A stretch of DNA of 64,000 bases, from the NCBI GenBank assembly GCA_013407085.1, contig JACCGJ010000307.1, positions 1 through 64,000 of the forward strand, in the 5' to 3' direction. Below, piece after piece: positions 11,289 through 23,264 of this stretch. The stretch is from Atriophallophorus winterbourni. Its lineage: Eukaryota > Platyhelminthes > Trematoda > Plagiorchiida > Microphallidae. Every line of letters starts with the position of its first letter. Within the stretch, counting starts at the first letter, position 1. The translations under genes were made by a program, and so were the position numbers. The notes beneath the pieces were generated by a model. The model searched no databases and was not told the origin of the DNA. It worked only from the letters and a program-made list of their open reading frames with translations.

Positions 11289-14200
11289 GATGTAGCTCTA
11301 CTCGCTCACGAAACTTGTCTGAATGTATGTTCCATTCGAGGTGTAGTCCCACCGTCCCCATCTTTTAAAATTTAACTTTTTCTTGGTTGTGTGGCAATCA
11401 AGCAATCGAAACATGTTACCGATGTAATGCTGTCTCTGATGATGATAATGTGTACTGGAAAATCTTCTCTTTGAGGAGCTAAAGTTCAGGGAATAACGCT
11501 AGGGTTTATCGTTTCTGCAGCACAAATACGTTCGCAGATGAGCAACAGACTGTCGGTATTCAAGTATTTTGCTCTCGATCGACAATCAAGAGTTGTTAAA
11601 AACAGGATTCTCAAGTTTGACAAGTAAAATCTTTGATTGCTACACAGTAACCGACAAGCATTGCGCAACGATCCGGGGTGTAAACACCATCGTTTTTCAC
11701 TTTTTGTGTCGAGTATACAAACTCTGCGACCAATTGTAAAAATTACTTTGGCAATATTGTGCCCCTAATCGTCGAACAAACGAACGTGTGTCACAATGCG
11801 TTGGTTCTGTCTTGAGTGCTACGATCACGTAGACAGCAATGGCACTTACGACAGACTAGACACTTCTTAGTGAGTGAGCTCATATTGGGAGAGTTTGAAG
11901 GCCATTAGAGGTGAGTGCTAATCACGAGCTTTTGAATGATATGACAGAACACCCCCCTTTGAGACTTGAACTGCGGAATCGACGAATCACATGAGCTAGG
12001 TTCGAGCAACAACGCCCCCGCAAACATAAGCAGATGGACACCGATATACATTCGACAGGGGCGGTGAGGACCGGTTGGCACGAAATTGACAAATCACATC
12101 AAAGTGACAACTGCCACAGACATGTTGAGAACCGTGTTGTGGTAAAGTGATGTGCGCATCTCTCATTGGCGTGTTTTCATTCTCACGCATCTGCGTAAAA
12201 TAAAAACGCCTTCGACCAATAAGCGTGTTGTGGGATTTACGTCGGAAATGTTGACCTCAGGTATGAATGGGGAAGCAATTGAAACAATAGATGTGATATC
12301 CGCGAGTGACGCGGTCATGTTTGCACAATATACTCCTCGAAGTCTTTGCAGACAAAGTCATAGGCAGGGAACGCGATTTAGCCTCGAGGTAATACTCTCC
12401 ACCCCTATACTATCATAGAAACAGCTTCATACTAAGGAAACCGGAGACAAACACCAAGCTCTGGGTGGCTGGTAAGTTAAACACAAACAACCTCCTACTG
12501 GTAGACAATCTTTGGGTAATTTGATCGCCAAGTTAACGATGAGGGCTTAAAATTTCCACATGTGACATCATTCATGTCCTTGATTTATCTGAGTACAACT
12601 TAATCCGTCAAAGTGATCTACTTTCCAAAGTTCACTGACTCGATTTCAATCTGTTCAGGGTTTGGAAGTAAATAAACCTTCTACTGTTTATTACCCTTGA
12701 TTACAGTCCATCTTTAGAAAAAGCTTCCCGATACGCGCAGCATTGTTATTACTTGATTTATGCTGTTAATTTTGCACAAGAGAAATCTTAATAAACTATT
12801 CAGAAAGAGACTTAAATATGTATATCTTAATTAAAACGTAAAATGCTGAAACGGAAGCTATTTTATTAATAATTATAGGAAATATATTGCATGATGATTA
12901 CATTAGCAGGGAATTTTTTCTCACGTTTGTCACAAACTCTGATGAATTAACCAATACGCACGAGCGCACATTCTTCCTTTAGAGGAAATACCCGCGTCTG
13001 CACGCTTGATTGGTCAATCATAAAGAAGTTTAACAAAGCCGAACGCTGATTGGTCCAACGAGTTTCATTGAACCTTAAATCCATTGGCCAACGCACGTGT
13101 GCACATGCGTACATACGCACCACTGCGTGTGGTCAGACAAAGCAGTATGAGCGTAGGGGGGAGGGCAAGCAAGTGTTTTCTGTATGAAGGAAAACACGTA
13201 AAGCCGTTTAGGAAACAATTATGTAACACAATATCACCGGCATTTTGCGAAAAGCTGTTTGCACAGGTCACCCTTTTCAGTAATAAATTTAAAATCGTCT
13301 AAAATTGACGATAATATTTAAGGCAAACACGTCATTTGGTAATCTGCGCAATTTTTTCATAATGACGCAATTGCTATTAAAATTACTTTACACAATTATA
13401 GCAACCATTGATAGGGTTCAATTGTGTGTTTCGAAGTTTCAATAATCAATAATCAATAATAATCAAATCAATAATTCTTGACAAATGAATTTGTGTTGGG
13501 TTTAAGTTGGTAAAATCATGCCTTTTTCAGACAGCTAAGATCCATGAGCCAGCACTCATCTTCGGCTATATTCGAAAAATAGGAATGATAATCTTTATAC
13601 GAAGATAATAGAAATTGCAATTACTGCTTAATAACAACGGGATATAACAACAAAATATGATCCAAAGGTGTACAGAAAAATGTTTCTTTCAATTTTTGGA
13701 GAGCAACGTAGTTTTGATAGAAATGTCTTGGAGTGAATGGGATGATGGATCTCCAATATATCGATGCTCTAGATATCGAGGAATACCCACGTCCATTTAA
13801 TTACTCACCACGCTCAATTTAGCACCGTAAATCGTCGCAAAATATCGCGACAGTGTAGACCATGCCGCGTTAGTGAAATCAGATCATTTCCTAACAATTT
13901 CCTGTTAACAAACTCAGAAATAACCACCGAAATAATGTACAGTAAACATTTTGATATTCAATAAACATGTTGACAATATCCAGTTTACACCTGGGCTTAA
14001 TGGGATACCTGACAGGAGTTTGAAGTACACACTCCAAATCTCAAATGTCCTTGAGAACCTTCAAGGTCAGCTTAGCTGTACCACGTTGATCTGGTTATAA
14101 CAATAATGTGGAAATCATCTAATGGCTGCAATTTCAACGTATAGTTCTTAATATTACCCCTTTTAACGAGAATGCATAAATAGCGACAAGCTACACTTTC

Positions 14201-15329
14201 CGTCTAACCGAGCGTTTCGGCGTAAAACCATCAGAGTATGAGCTAAACAGATTTCTTTCTGAAAGCGGTTTCAAGTTTGCCGCAATCATATTGAGCGTGA
14301 TTGTATTTCCTAACAAACACTTGGGGGATATGAGCCTAGCATTGATTATGAAACCAAAGGACAACCGTTAGAAAACACGCGCAATCTTTCAAAAGCTTCA
14401 CCAGAACCGCTTTCGCTGACTTAAAGTGCCGATTAAACTGGACGAAGGAGAAAACCCAATGTCTTGGAGCTTCACCTAATCATTCAAAACGTTTAGGGAT
14501 TCAGCCTTAGTGGATACTCTGTAGACACAATATACTTGTACAATTCAGATTTACACTCAACTTTGAATAAGAGAATGTTTAATGATATCTCTATGTACCA
14601 CATAATTATGCAATTTGTTCTAAGTAACGATTCCTATGGTACTATAAAATACCTATTACAATACAAGTATAAATAGGATTTCAGCTACTCATGAGTAATA
14701 TATGATAATTTATACGCGGCCAAGGTAAGCTTTGTTTTAACCCTATGTCTACGGTAATTGGATATACGTATTCTATGATATTTTTTGTGTTATTCTGCTT
14801 AATTATTACATAAATATAACACATGAATAATTTTTATGTTTTACGTATATATTTTCTATGATATTATGAGGTGGTAACTGGAGTTACCGTGAGCATTTAG
14901 GAACGTAATTTTATTGTTTGTTTAATTTCTATGGGCTAATATTTGAAGTGGTAACTAGAGTTACCGCCAGTAGCCAAAGGTTTAAGCAGTAACATTATAA
15001 AGAATTTCTTCACTGACATTCCAGTTTTCACACAGGATTATCTCCGATGCATAGCCGCTAGTAAGTACGGCCAGTTTAAAAACTATCTCCAGGGTTAAAT
15101 ATTTTCTTGGCGGGTGACATAATCGCGTCATCCGCGCTGGCTCGAAATACCCAAACAATGTTGGACTGAATTAACTCACCGGATATTTATGAAAAATAAG
15201 GATTCATATTCACTTATGTTTCGTCAAACTATTGTGTACTAAAAACAAAAGAACAAAGGAAACAGAACTACAAAGCACTGATACCAGCAACAAATTCTTC
15301 TAACCCCTATTCACTTCGTAACTAAGTTT
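11289..15329. other. Unassigned AT-rich stretch, no gene seen
   Basis: No domain-bearing frame. The sequence becomes notably AT-rich from about 12.7 to 15.4 kb. The only structured element I see is the pair of short palindromes at 14874-14962. Confidence 0.5.
14874..14962. repeat. Two near-identical short palindromes about 75 bases apart
   Basis: 'ggtaactggagttacc' and 'ggtaactagagttacc' each form a perfect 7-bp inverted repeat around two central bases, both preceded by 'gt' and followed by 'g'. They could be a repeated protein-binding site or remnants of a small repeat. Function unknown. Confidence 0.4.
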
Positions 15330-15346
15330 TATATATATATATATAT
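15330..15346. repeat. (AT)n microsatellite
   Basis: Seventeen bases of alternating A and T within a longer AT-rich tract. Confidence 0.9.
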
Positions 15347-15349
15347 TGT

Positions 15350-17115
15350 ATCTACTCATAAGTAATCCGAAATACTATCCTTACAATTATTTGACAGCCG
15401 CCGCGACGCGTATGCCCGTAAGGAATCCGCGGTTAAATTGACATCAACCGGTAACCTAGCAACACATACAGAAAAGGTGTTATTTTCGTGATAAATGTAG
15501 GTTGTCCTGGAAAGTATTTTTATAGTTAAGGATCAGTTTCAAACACATTTACTGAATGCGCACCACCACGAATTTTCGAATTTTATCACACTACAATCGC
15601 TCCTCCACGGTCAAAAACGACTTTAAAAGAACATATATGGCTTACAGTGTGATTGCACCTACATTCCACGGTGGTTTGACACTGTTTGTGCAGCCGGACA
15701 TTATTCGTGGAAGCTTAACAATGGTGAAATTATGATCAAAGTTCCAAAACCAATGAAGCTACTTGATAATCACTTTCACCGAGCCAATCATGATGAGATG
15801 TGAGTTAAGCGGTAATAAGCAGACAGATGAGCGAAGCGTTTAATTTACAGGCACTAGATGCACACCAGCGAAAATTTAATTTGGAAACCAGTGTTAGATC
15901 CAACTGACCACAGTGCTCAAATATAGAAATGTAAGTGTGGCGGATGCATGATGGGGAATTGGGTTTAACACATTTTTTTGAAAAAATGTGCAACCGGTCG
16001 GTGTTCGAACCTGGACCGCGCGACCGAAAGTTGAACGTCGTGTCCGTTTTACCAACGCGTAAACCGGAATCGATGAATTGTAGCGCATTTCAGTCATACG
16101 ATATATTGATTAAAACACAATGTTCAATCATTTAGATCACGAATGAGACAATCATTTCGATGACCTTGACAAATCAAAACCGTTGTAACCAAAGTAGATT
16201 GCTCACAAAATCCTTTAATTGCAATGCTCGCACGTTGGTCAGACATTCGAAATATCACCTCGACTTCAAGCGCTCCACATTGCGGGCATACCCTCATTTT
16301 TACGACACAAGGGTCAACCAGCATGGGGCTACCATGACAACGCGTGTATACTTTACATCAATGATGATGTCATTATCTAACAATAATAATTAGTGAACAG
16401 CTCTTATGATGAGAGGCGGTTGGTTGGTGGTTGGATGGATAAGTTATTAAACTGCCCGCGCCAATCAAAACGTGGGATATCCTTAAACCAACAGACAATC
16501 CAAGCGCAGCGATAAAATGTGACAGCCTGGGAGACGGAGTGCATGGGTTGACGTTTTTCGCACTTGCCACAAACGGGTTTTTCGCCAAAAATATGGGACA
16601 TCTAACTTTGCCAGATTGCTGTCAGGCTGATACATCGGTTCTCGAGCTAACCAAACACGTAACTTCACCCATACACACATGAAACGTATTGAAACATTTA
16701 CACCAATCCTATTGTTTGATGAACTCGCTTGGTTTGTTTGTTGGTCTCCTTTGTTCGACGGCGACCAAGGATGTCACGCGTAAGCGTATGACGATCTCAT
16801 GCTTCAAATGACTAAACTGTTCAATTCGTGAGGAACGATCTCACCCGGAGCGCTCACAGCGAAGGACAAAACTTAACTAATCGGTAATATTTGCACTCTG
16901 GCTACGTTCAACAGCCGAGTGCAATATCTGTTCATCCGCAGCTCAAAGATGACGCTTTACTTGCAATTCATTACCTTTGAATCAGTCCATTCAAAGTTGG
17001 TTACACGTTATCGTGCTGTCCTGAGATTTGATACATTACAGGCCGATTAGGTGGACAATACCAATTCCGTTTCAGAAGCCCTCAGCGATTCAGGGAAAAG
17101 GATTGGAGCAGAGTT
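15350..17115. other. Unassigned, no gene seen apart from one tRNA-like sequence
   Basis: No convincing exon. Overlapping short frames near 15.8-16.7 kb lack domains. A tRNA-like sequence lies at 15988-16070. Confidence 0.45.
15988..16070 (-). repeat. tRNA-like sequence, probable SINE head
   Basis: On the minus strand an A-box-like segment ('gcgttggtaaaacg') is followed by a B-box-like 'ccaggttcgaacaccgacc'. The T stem is mispaired, so this looks like a decayed tRNA-derived element rather than a working gene. Confidence 0.4.
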
Positions 17116-17117
17116 CG

Positions 17118-17188
17118 TGACAAGAGGGGATCAAACCAACGACCCTACAGGGGAAAACTGCGCCCTGTAACGCTACACTGCCGATACT
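17118..17188 (-). repeat. tRNA-like sequence, probable SINE head
   Basis: On the minus strand 'tagcgttacagggc' resembles an A box and 'ggtttgatcccc' a B box with one change from consensus. The central segment can pair CAG with CTG around a 7-nt loop. Not a good enough cloverleaf for a functional tRNA. Confidence 0.35.
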
Positions 17189-17559
17189 AAGCTTACTAAA
17201 GTGCACGGTGGAACATTGGAGCAAAAACCACGTTCGAAAAATGCCCCCGGTTATCCAAGCATATGCCGTAATCTAGATTTTCTCGTAAGCATTGGTGTAC
17301 CATCAAAAATGGCGCGCAATGTTTGACTTAACCCACAACCCAAGAGATGCTACAGCACCGATTTGGCTGGCGTACATTGATATTGGATGCGTCCAAGAAA
17401 TCAACATTTCGGAAGAATTACGCTTAACCGTAATTTCTCGCTATATCTGGGAGTAAAACTGGCACCGAAAATCGTTTGAGAAATAGCTGAGACAGAAAAC
17501 TGTTGCCAGTTGCGTTTCGTGCGAACGGAACCGCAGATAAGTCCCGAGCGATTAGAATG

Positions 17560-17710
17560 CCCTTGACCCCGCGAGTTGGGAAGAACATGCTCTTGACCGC
17601 TCACTTTGGAGGCACTGTGGAAAACGTCATCTCGAATTTGGAGAAGAGCAGATGCTGCCGCGGTGGAGGAGATTGTTCCTCTCGAATCATGGAGATCCCT
17701 CGAGCGTTTC
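17560..17710 (+). mobile_element. LINE 3'-end fragment (family with the 'DP.SWE.LA.DRSL' C-terminus)
   Basis: Nucleotide similarity to 22990-23220 and 25135-25300: the blocks 'ttgaccccgcgag' and 'gaccgctcacttt' and the 'ggcactgtg' block recur in the same order, followed by a 'gagattgttcctc' block. In translation these give the C-terminus of a LINE polyprotein. 5' truncated. Confidence 0.65.
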
Positions 17711-17902
17711 TAAGCTAAGAAGACATTTACCGTAACAAGCATCAAAGATGACCTCCGTCATGTTAATCACCGACGCACTAAGACGAAGTTTAATGTTGAA
17801 ATAGTCACACAGAGCTAATTCATATCGTCATGATTCGACAGGTGGCATGAAACATGTCAGGAAGATGAATCACATAAACGAAGCTTGATCGTTATTCAAG
17901 GA

Positions 17903-18106
17903 TGTGCAATCGTGCTGTATGACTAACACCGTGTTAAATTGATTTGCTGCATGTTGAAACACGCTGGAGTCCCACTACCATTTCATGTTCTTTTTTCTTC
18001 CTCATAAAAGTCTAGTCCTGGGCAACCCGACAGTAATATCGCCCACGTGCAGTCTCTGACTGTGCGGCACTTTGCCTGGATCAGGCTTGCGCTTTCATAG
18101 CATACC
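17903..18106 (+). repeat. SINE-like repeat S1, copy 1
   Basis: Head 'ggatgtgcaatcgtg', middle 'ggagtcccactaccatttc' and tail 'ggcactttgcctggatcagg' match the other S1 copies (18788, 59797 and 63869 on plus; 19908, 28875, 30415 and 32046 on minus). About 200 bases, no coding capacity, short internal deletion in the head. Confidence 0.8.
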
Positions 18107-18787
18107 AAGGAACTAACCACGACTCACGCTGCTTTATCAGAAACGTAACATTGATGCTTTCCTGAACACCGTCATGAAAAGAGTATTTAAACTACTGACT
18201 AGCAGATCAGGATGCATACAGCACAACACATCGCGTACATTCTCGAAAACACCTAACATTCATTCCCCCAAGCTATTTTGCTCGATGGAACGCCACTAGT
18301 CGGTATGAAGTACCTCGAAATCTTCCATTTTCTCAGTGAAATTCCACCCAACCATAAGAAAACAAGTCGAGAACAAGAAAAATCGATGATCAAACATTTT
18401 ACAAACGGGCAAACAAACGATTTCACAGAGTGAACCGAGACAAATCAAGATCACGTCCAAATCAAGAATCAACGATTAAATATTTGTTGAAGAAATCCTG
18501 AAGCACGTTCAAACGTCGGTCGATTTCGTCAAGGTCAGTGTCGCGTTCCGAGTCGTGTGGCAAGTTGTTATTATCTGAAAGCGAGATGCAAAAAACACTA
18601 CGCGGGATGTACTAAGTCGTCATCAGAACAAATCTGGAGACAGAAAACGTGGATCAAGGAACCCTTAAACAGAAAACAAGAAGATAAATCAATGCGTACA
18701 CTAAACAATTTTATTGTCGCTTCACTGCATGCGATTTGTTTAAAAACACACACAGGACATACGCCACTTAATGAGCTACATTGGTGC
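18107..18787. other. Unassigned spacer between two S1 copies
   Basis: No gene or domain seen. It contains a segment similar to one near 22130-22240 (around 'ttccattttctcagt' and 'ccacccaaccataag'), so part of it is another dispersed repeat of unknown class. Confidence 0.45.
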
Positions 18788-19020
18788 ACGGATGTGCAAT
18801 CGTGTAGTGCTTTGTGCGGTGTGGCTAACGCCGTGCTAAATTGATTGCCCACGGGTAGTGAGCTGCATGATGAAACACACTGGAGTCACACTACCATTTC
18901 TTTTTTCTTCCTCGTATCTGTCTAGGCCTGGGCAACCTGACAGTATCTTAGCCCACGTGCAGTCTCTGACTGTGTGGAACTTTGCCTGGATCAGACTTGT
19001 GCTTTCATACATACATACAT
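18788..19020 (+). repeat. SINE-like repeat S1, most complete copy
   Basis: About 230 bases: a head with 'ggatgtgcaatcgtg', a central 'tggagtcacactaccattt', a pyrimidine-rich 'cttttttcttcctcgtat', then 'cctgggcaacctgacagtat' and the tail 'ctttgcctggatcagactt'. It ends in (ATAC)n. The simple tail and variable 5' ends among copies fit a retroposed SINE. I could not identify convincing internal A and B boxes. Confidence 0.8.
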
Positions 19021-19242
19021 TGGTGCAACTGCCGTCGCTTTACAGCTACAAACGAGTCGATTCACAACATGTTTAGTCACGGTAGCAGATGAACAACGCC
19101 AGCCGCTATTGAGCGAGATACGATTGCTCAAGGTCGGTCAAACGACTTGAACCGGTTGGGACGAAATCAATTGACACATCAGATCCAAGTGACACTCGGT
19201 TGAAGCCAGGGTGGTGGTGACCTCTATATAAGACGAATGTGT

Positions 19243-19740
19243 GCCACTGTTATATAGGGTTCTCACAAAGAACCACGATGTTCAAATACAGAATCACAAA
19301 GTGATTCCTGGCCAAGCACTCAAGGCACTTATGGATGACCAAAGTAATGTGTTGCTTACATCCCCCGCACTTGCACACCGCTACCGGTTTCTGGCTGTTT
19401 GCCATCGTCAGGTGGAGACAGTAAGATCAGGTTCAGTGAGCCTTGAAACAGTGGAAAAGCGGTAAACTAAGTTATACTTAAATGCTCCCCTTTAGCGCTT
19501 GGCCAGGAATCACTATGTGATTCTGTATTTGAACATCGTGGTTCTTTGTAAGAACCTTATACAACAGTGGCATACAAGTATACCTTTTGTTTACCACTAT
19601 ACCACTGTTTCAATGCTCACTGAACCTGATTTTATATCTCCACCTGGTGACGGCAAACAGCCAGAAACCGGTAGTGGAGTGTAATCTCGGGGGATGTGAG
19701 CAACACAATACATTGAATGTGTGATGTTTTGTTGTTTGCC
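19243..19740. repeat. Inverted pair of R2 elements with 75-bp hairpin arms
   Basis: 19243-19317 and 19497-19571 are reverse complements over 75 bases with about four mismatches counted by eye. Between them, and again in inverted form beyond 19571, lies the R2 core ('accggtttctggctgtttgc', 'ggtggaga', 'gaaacagtgg'). The arrangement is two R2 copies head to head, the left one preceded by the end of another R2. No coding capacity. Confidence 0.75.
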
Positions 19741-19907
19741 ATCTGCGTAGTAACCAATTAACGTTCTCTTGCGTTGTGGGATGAACGCGATCAGCGTCGG
19801 CAAGGTTGACCTCAGGGGTGAATCCGCGAGAGAATAAACAAACGGGTGTAAAACGCGTGGGGTGACGTGGGGATCGATTGACATCGAAGACTGTGCAAGC
19901 AATATAT

Positions 19908-20070
19908 CACAAACCTGATCCAGGCGAAGTACCGCACAGTACGAGACTGCCGGTGGGCTAAGATACTACGGTCAGGTTGCCCAGGTCTAGACAGATATAT
20001 GAGAAAGGAAAAAAGAAACAGAAAGGGCAGTGACGCTTCCGAGTGAATCCACACGCAGTTCACTACCAGT
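19908..20070 (-). repeat. SINE-like repeat S1, minus-strand copy
   Basis: Reverse complement of the S1 3' two-thirds: 'cctgatccaggcgaagtacc', the 'ggtgggctaagatac' block and 'ggttgcccaggtctagacag'. Degraded towards its 5' end. Confidence 0.75.
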
Positions 20071-20649
20071 GGCATGAACGATAGGACATAATAAGCGGTT
20101 TGGCCATGATTGACCTGACAATATCGTTCAGGGCTTCCAACAAATTGTTCCAACCGGGCGTAATGCGCTATGTGATTGACACTGGACAGCCTCTGCCACC
20201 ACGCTTTACAACGAAAGCGCGGTGCTGGGAAAGCAAAATACAGTGTCGATGAGAAGGCAGTTCGATCGATGAATCGATTTTTTATTGCTTTTTCGCCCTT
20301 TGTATATTGGGAAATATGCTTCATGCTAATTCTTCTTCGTCAAATGGCATAACTCATGACAGTAGTTGGACCGGTGATTTTTGCATCGTGCAGACGAACA
20401 TCTGTCAAGTGGGAACGTGCTCTACAACGATCTCGCCTCCGATTGACTGGGCTGCCGTGGTTCGAGACATCATTGAAGCGGGATTATCGTTCTTTGGAGT
20501 CACGTGCACAAAAGTAAAGTATGTAAATATTGTCTAAGATTCGGAGGATGATTTTATCTAGAGCAAGCAAGTTTGAGATGAGACAACACTGAGCGACCAG
20601 TCGACCAACCGACAAGTAGTGACGTGTGTGCAGAGAAGCTGACTGAGTT

Positions 20650-21205
20650 CCAAAGGTTGTCCTAGTCGGGGGTGGCAGTGTGGATGCGCTCCCACTGTCT
20701 ATAAAATGCTCCAATATGGGGCGCGTCTCAAATGGCCCCTGAAAACCAAGTGCAGCTTTTGGCCTGCACGAGTGGCTCCCCGATCCCAGCGGAACTGCTT
20801 CTACCAGCAGGAGAAGCGGCGAGGGCGAGTGACTGGCACATGAAAACCAGTTTGCTTCTGGCAGATGGAGCTCGTTAGCCTGGGAGGGCATTCCATCTAA
20901 GGAAAAGAAAACCGTTATTTTTAACCTCCGCTGCCTTGCGGGATACCCTATCACGGGAAAGGCTTCGGGAGAAAACCCTTAGGATAAATCTGGAGCAGAG
21001 TCTCGCAAACGGGTAGCTGGTGCACACCACCTATTTCTGGCAACTCCCTGCTGCCTCGCAGGCCGCACTTGGTTGTGCAAAGGCTAGAGAAGCTGACTCG
21101 AACAAACGCTGAGTGGTCTGCTAGGGACGCTGCTTTGTACCCAAATTCCTAAGACTCTTCATCGAAGCCAACTTATCCTCAAGGAAGAGATAGTCGCACA
21201 AAAGT
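20650..21205 (-). repeat. Dispersed repeat R1, copy 2 (inverted relative to copy 1)
   Basis: Reverse complement of 1-510 with scattered substitutions and a few short indels. This copy is longer at its minus-strand 3' end. Neither copy has terminal inverted repeats or a tail that I can see. Confidence 0.75.
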
Positions 21206-21599
21206 AAAAGTAAAAAGTAAGAGAAATGGGCTCTCGCTCAAGGTTCAGAATACAAAGCCCCTTGAAGAAGTGTACATAGTGACGAAGGAACAGACTGAAC
21301 TGATAGCAAAACCCCAAAAAACGAACAGCGTTGTTGAAAACATGGAAATGGACTTACCCGATACTTTCTTTCGATTGTTCTTTTCGCTACAGGGAGAATC
21401 AAATGAGATTGTGATAAAATACGTCGAAAACGAGATAGTAATTGAATAGCCATGGTTTATCGAGTACACATTTAGTTGCATGAAATGAAATGAAAACCTG
21501 GTCCGAAGGGAGACGCTTGTCTTTAAATCTAGAAAAAAAATCGCAGGGAAACCGAGACGACTCATATTTGCAATGGTTTACTGACATTTTATCGTCAGC

Positions 21600-22000
21600 C
21601 ACTTAATCCCCAATGAATTTTAAGAGCATCAATCTTTCCGTAGTTGAGTATCGCTGAATTGTTCGTGATGTCCTGGCGCATATCTCAACATACTTCTTCT
21701 TCTGTTTGATATGAACCCCAGCACTTGCTTGAAGAACTGAGGCCGTATGCTGTCGGCAACCCTTTCGCACACCGCTAAGAAGTGTCCACGTGGTGGGATG
21801 TTGGAACATCAAACATGGCTTCAATTGGGAGGGACGGGAGAGTGCATGTTGGGTCTTTCCTTCTTATACTGTTTTGATGCCTATTGAGTGTCCGCGAGAT
21901 AGCACATTTTTGAGGTAATGCCATTAGAGTGCCTAATGACAGACCGAATGTGACCGAAGTCCGTGAGCCACAGACATACTTGTCCCGTATCTAAGGGATC
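21600..22000 (-). repeat. Dispersed repeat R3, copy 1
   Basis: Two blocks match 27400-27800 in inverted orientation: one around 'aaagacccaacatgcactct' and one encoding 'KICARTS..IQRYSTTERL' in translation. The segment between the blocks differs completely from the other copy, so each carries a different interior. Confidence 0.65.
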
Positions 22001-22469
22001 TCATGTCCGAGAATTCAACTCACTGCTACATACTTACCAAGGCACACACTCTTCGCTTCAGAACGTTTTTATCTCTCTTCAATTAGGCTAAACAAATTGA
22101 TTTCTCCTTTTTATTTTCATGTATTTTACCCAATCTTCCATTTTCTCAGTAAAATTCCACCCAACCATAAGACAACAAGTTGAGAAAAAGAAAAAAATCT
22201 AGGATAAAACGTCATACAAACGATTTCACAGAGTGAACAGAAAAACGCAAGATCACTCCCAAATCGCGGGGTCTTCAAATCGGCCGTGCCCAACATTAAT
22301 TTCTCCACATCATTTGTCGTCACTGTTCGGTCAAATCTAACACTATCTGTTTCTATATTCACCATGTTTTCGTATCAACAAAGTACCGTATTTGACAATT
22401 ACGCGATGCCGAGTTTTACAGCGAAAATTCTGAAATAAAACAAGTTCGGCAACGACATCCGGTAAAAAC

Positions 22470-23260
22470 TGAATCATATGTCGAAGCAATCACTGAATGA
22501 GAGAAGGAAACATCGTGAGAGGCTGGTAAGTCGCACTTCGCCGATGTCGGGTATTTCTACACTGCCCCTACCTTGTATTTTATCGTCTAATATTCGTTCT
22601 TTAAGGTCCAAGTATCCTGAAATTTCAATTAGAAATGTTCACTGCACATCAGCGTCGCTATGCTTGAACAAACCCGGTTTAAGTCTGCAATTGGCAATGA
22701 GTTGGTTTCTATGGAAGGATTCTGCTGTTTTCGACTTGACCGGACTTGTCGTCTGGCAAATCGTGGTGGCGAAGTTATAATTTAAATCAGAAATGACTGG
22801 TGTTCTTATAGCAAACAGATTTTTGCTTTTGATAAACCTGATATGTCCTGCCTAGCCGGTGAGTGTAAACCTCGTCATCTTTCCAATTTCCAATCCCTTA
22901 TTTTAGTGAGTTGCAATTAGGAAGTCGACCATTCGGCAGACCGCACTTGCGGTACAAAGATGTTTGCAAAAGAGATATGAAAGCTCTTGGCATTGACCCC
23001 GCGAGCTGGGAATAACTTGCTGTTGACCGCTCACTTTAGAGGCACTGTGTAAAAAGCGTCGTCTGACTGCTGGGGAAGAGCAGATACAGCTCTTCGCTGC
23101 TGAACGCAGATCACGCAGCCAGGGTGCAACTGACGCCCTACAACCGAGTTCTGACTAACGTTGCAAGCGCTGCGGGAGAGATTGTTCTTCCCGAATCGGA
23201 CTGTTTAGTCATTCGAAAAGCTGTAAAACATGAAAATTCATGCGAGTGTGATGTATGGTC
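22470..23260 (+). mobile_element. LINE with large internal deletion (endonuclease start joined to C-terminal end)
   Basis: The left half translates to the start of an apurinic-type LINE endonuclease: 'SNIRSLRSKYPEI', then, after a frame change, 'SMEGFCCFRLDRTCR' and 'ANRGGE', matching the usual 'N.RSLR.K' and 'RGGGV' blocks. From about 22915 it jumps to the C-terminal end: 'GRPHLRYKDVCKRDMKALGI', then 'DPASWE', stop, 'LAVDRSL'. The reverse transcriptase is missing. A GTAAGT at 22532 makes the first frame look like a gene exon, but the endonuclease similarity continues through it. Confidence 0.7.
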
Positions 23261-23264
23261 GACA

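Noticed and set aside
19812..20324. 170-codon minus-strand frame
   Set aside because: Half of it is an inverted S1 repeat and the rest has no recognisable domain or splice structure.
20484..20954. 156-codon minus-strand frame sharing residues with the frame at 3-308
   Set aside because: The similarity is that of repeat R1; the frame is not kept between the two copies.
22478..22532. Apparent first exon MSKQSLNERRKHRERL followed by GTAAGT on the plus strand
   Set aside because: The frame continues through the GT into LINE endonuclease motifs ('SNIRSLRSK'), so it is transposon sequence.
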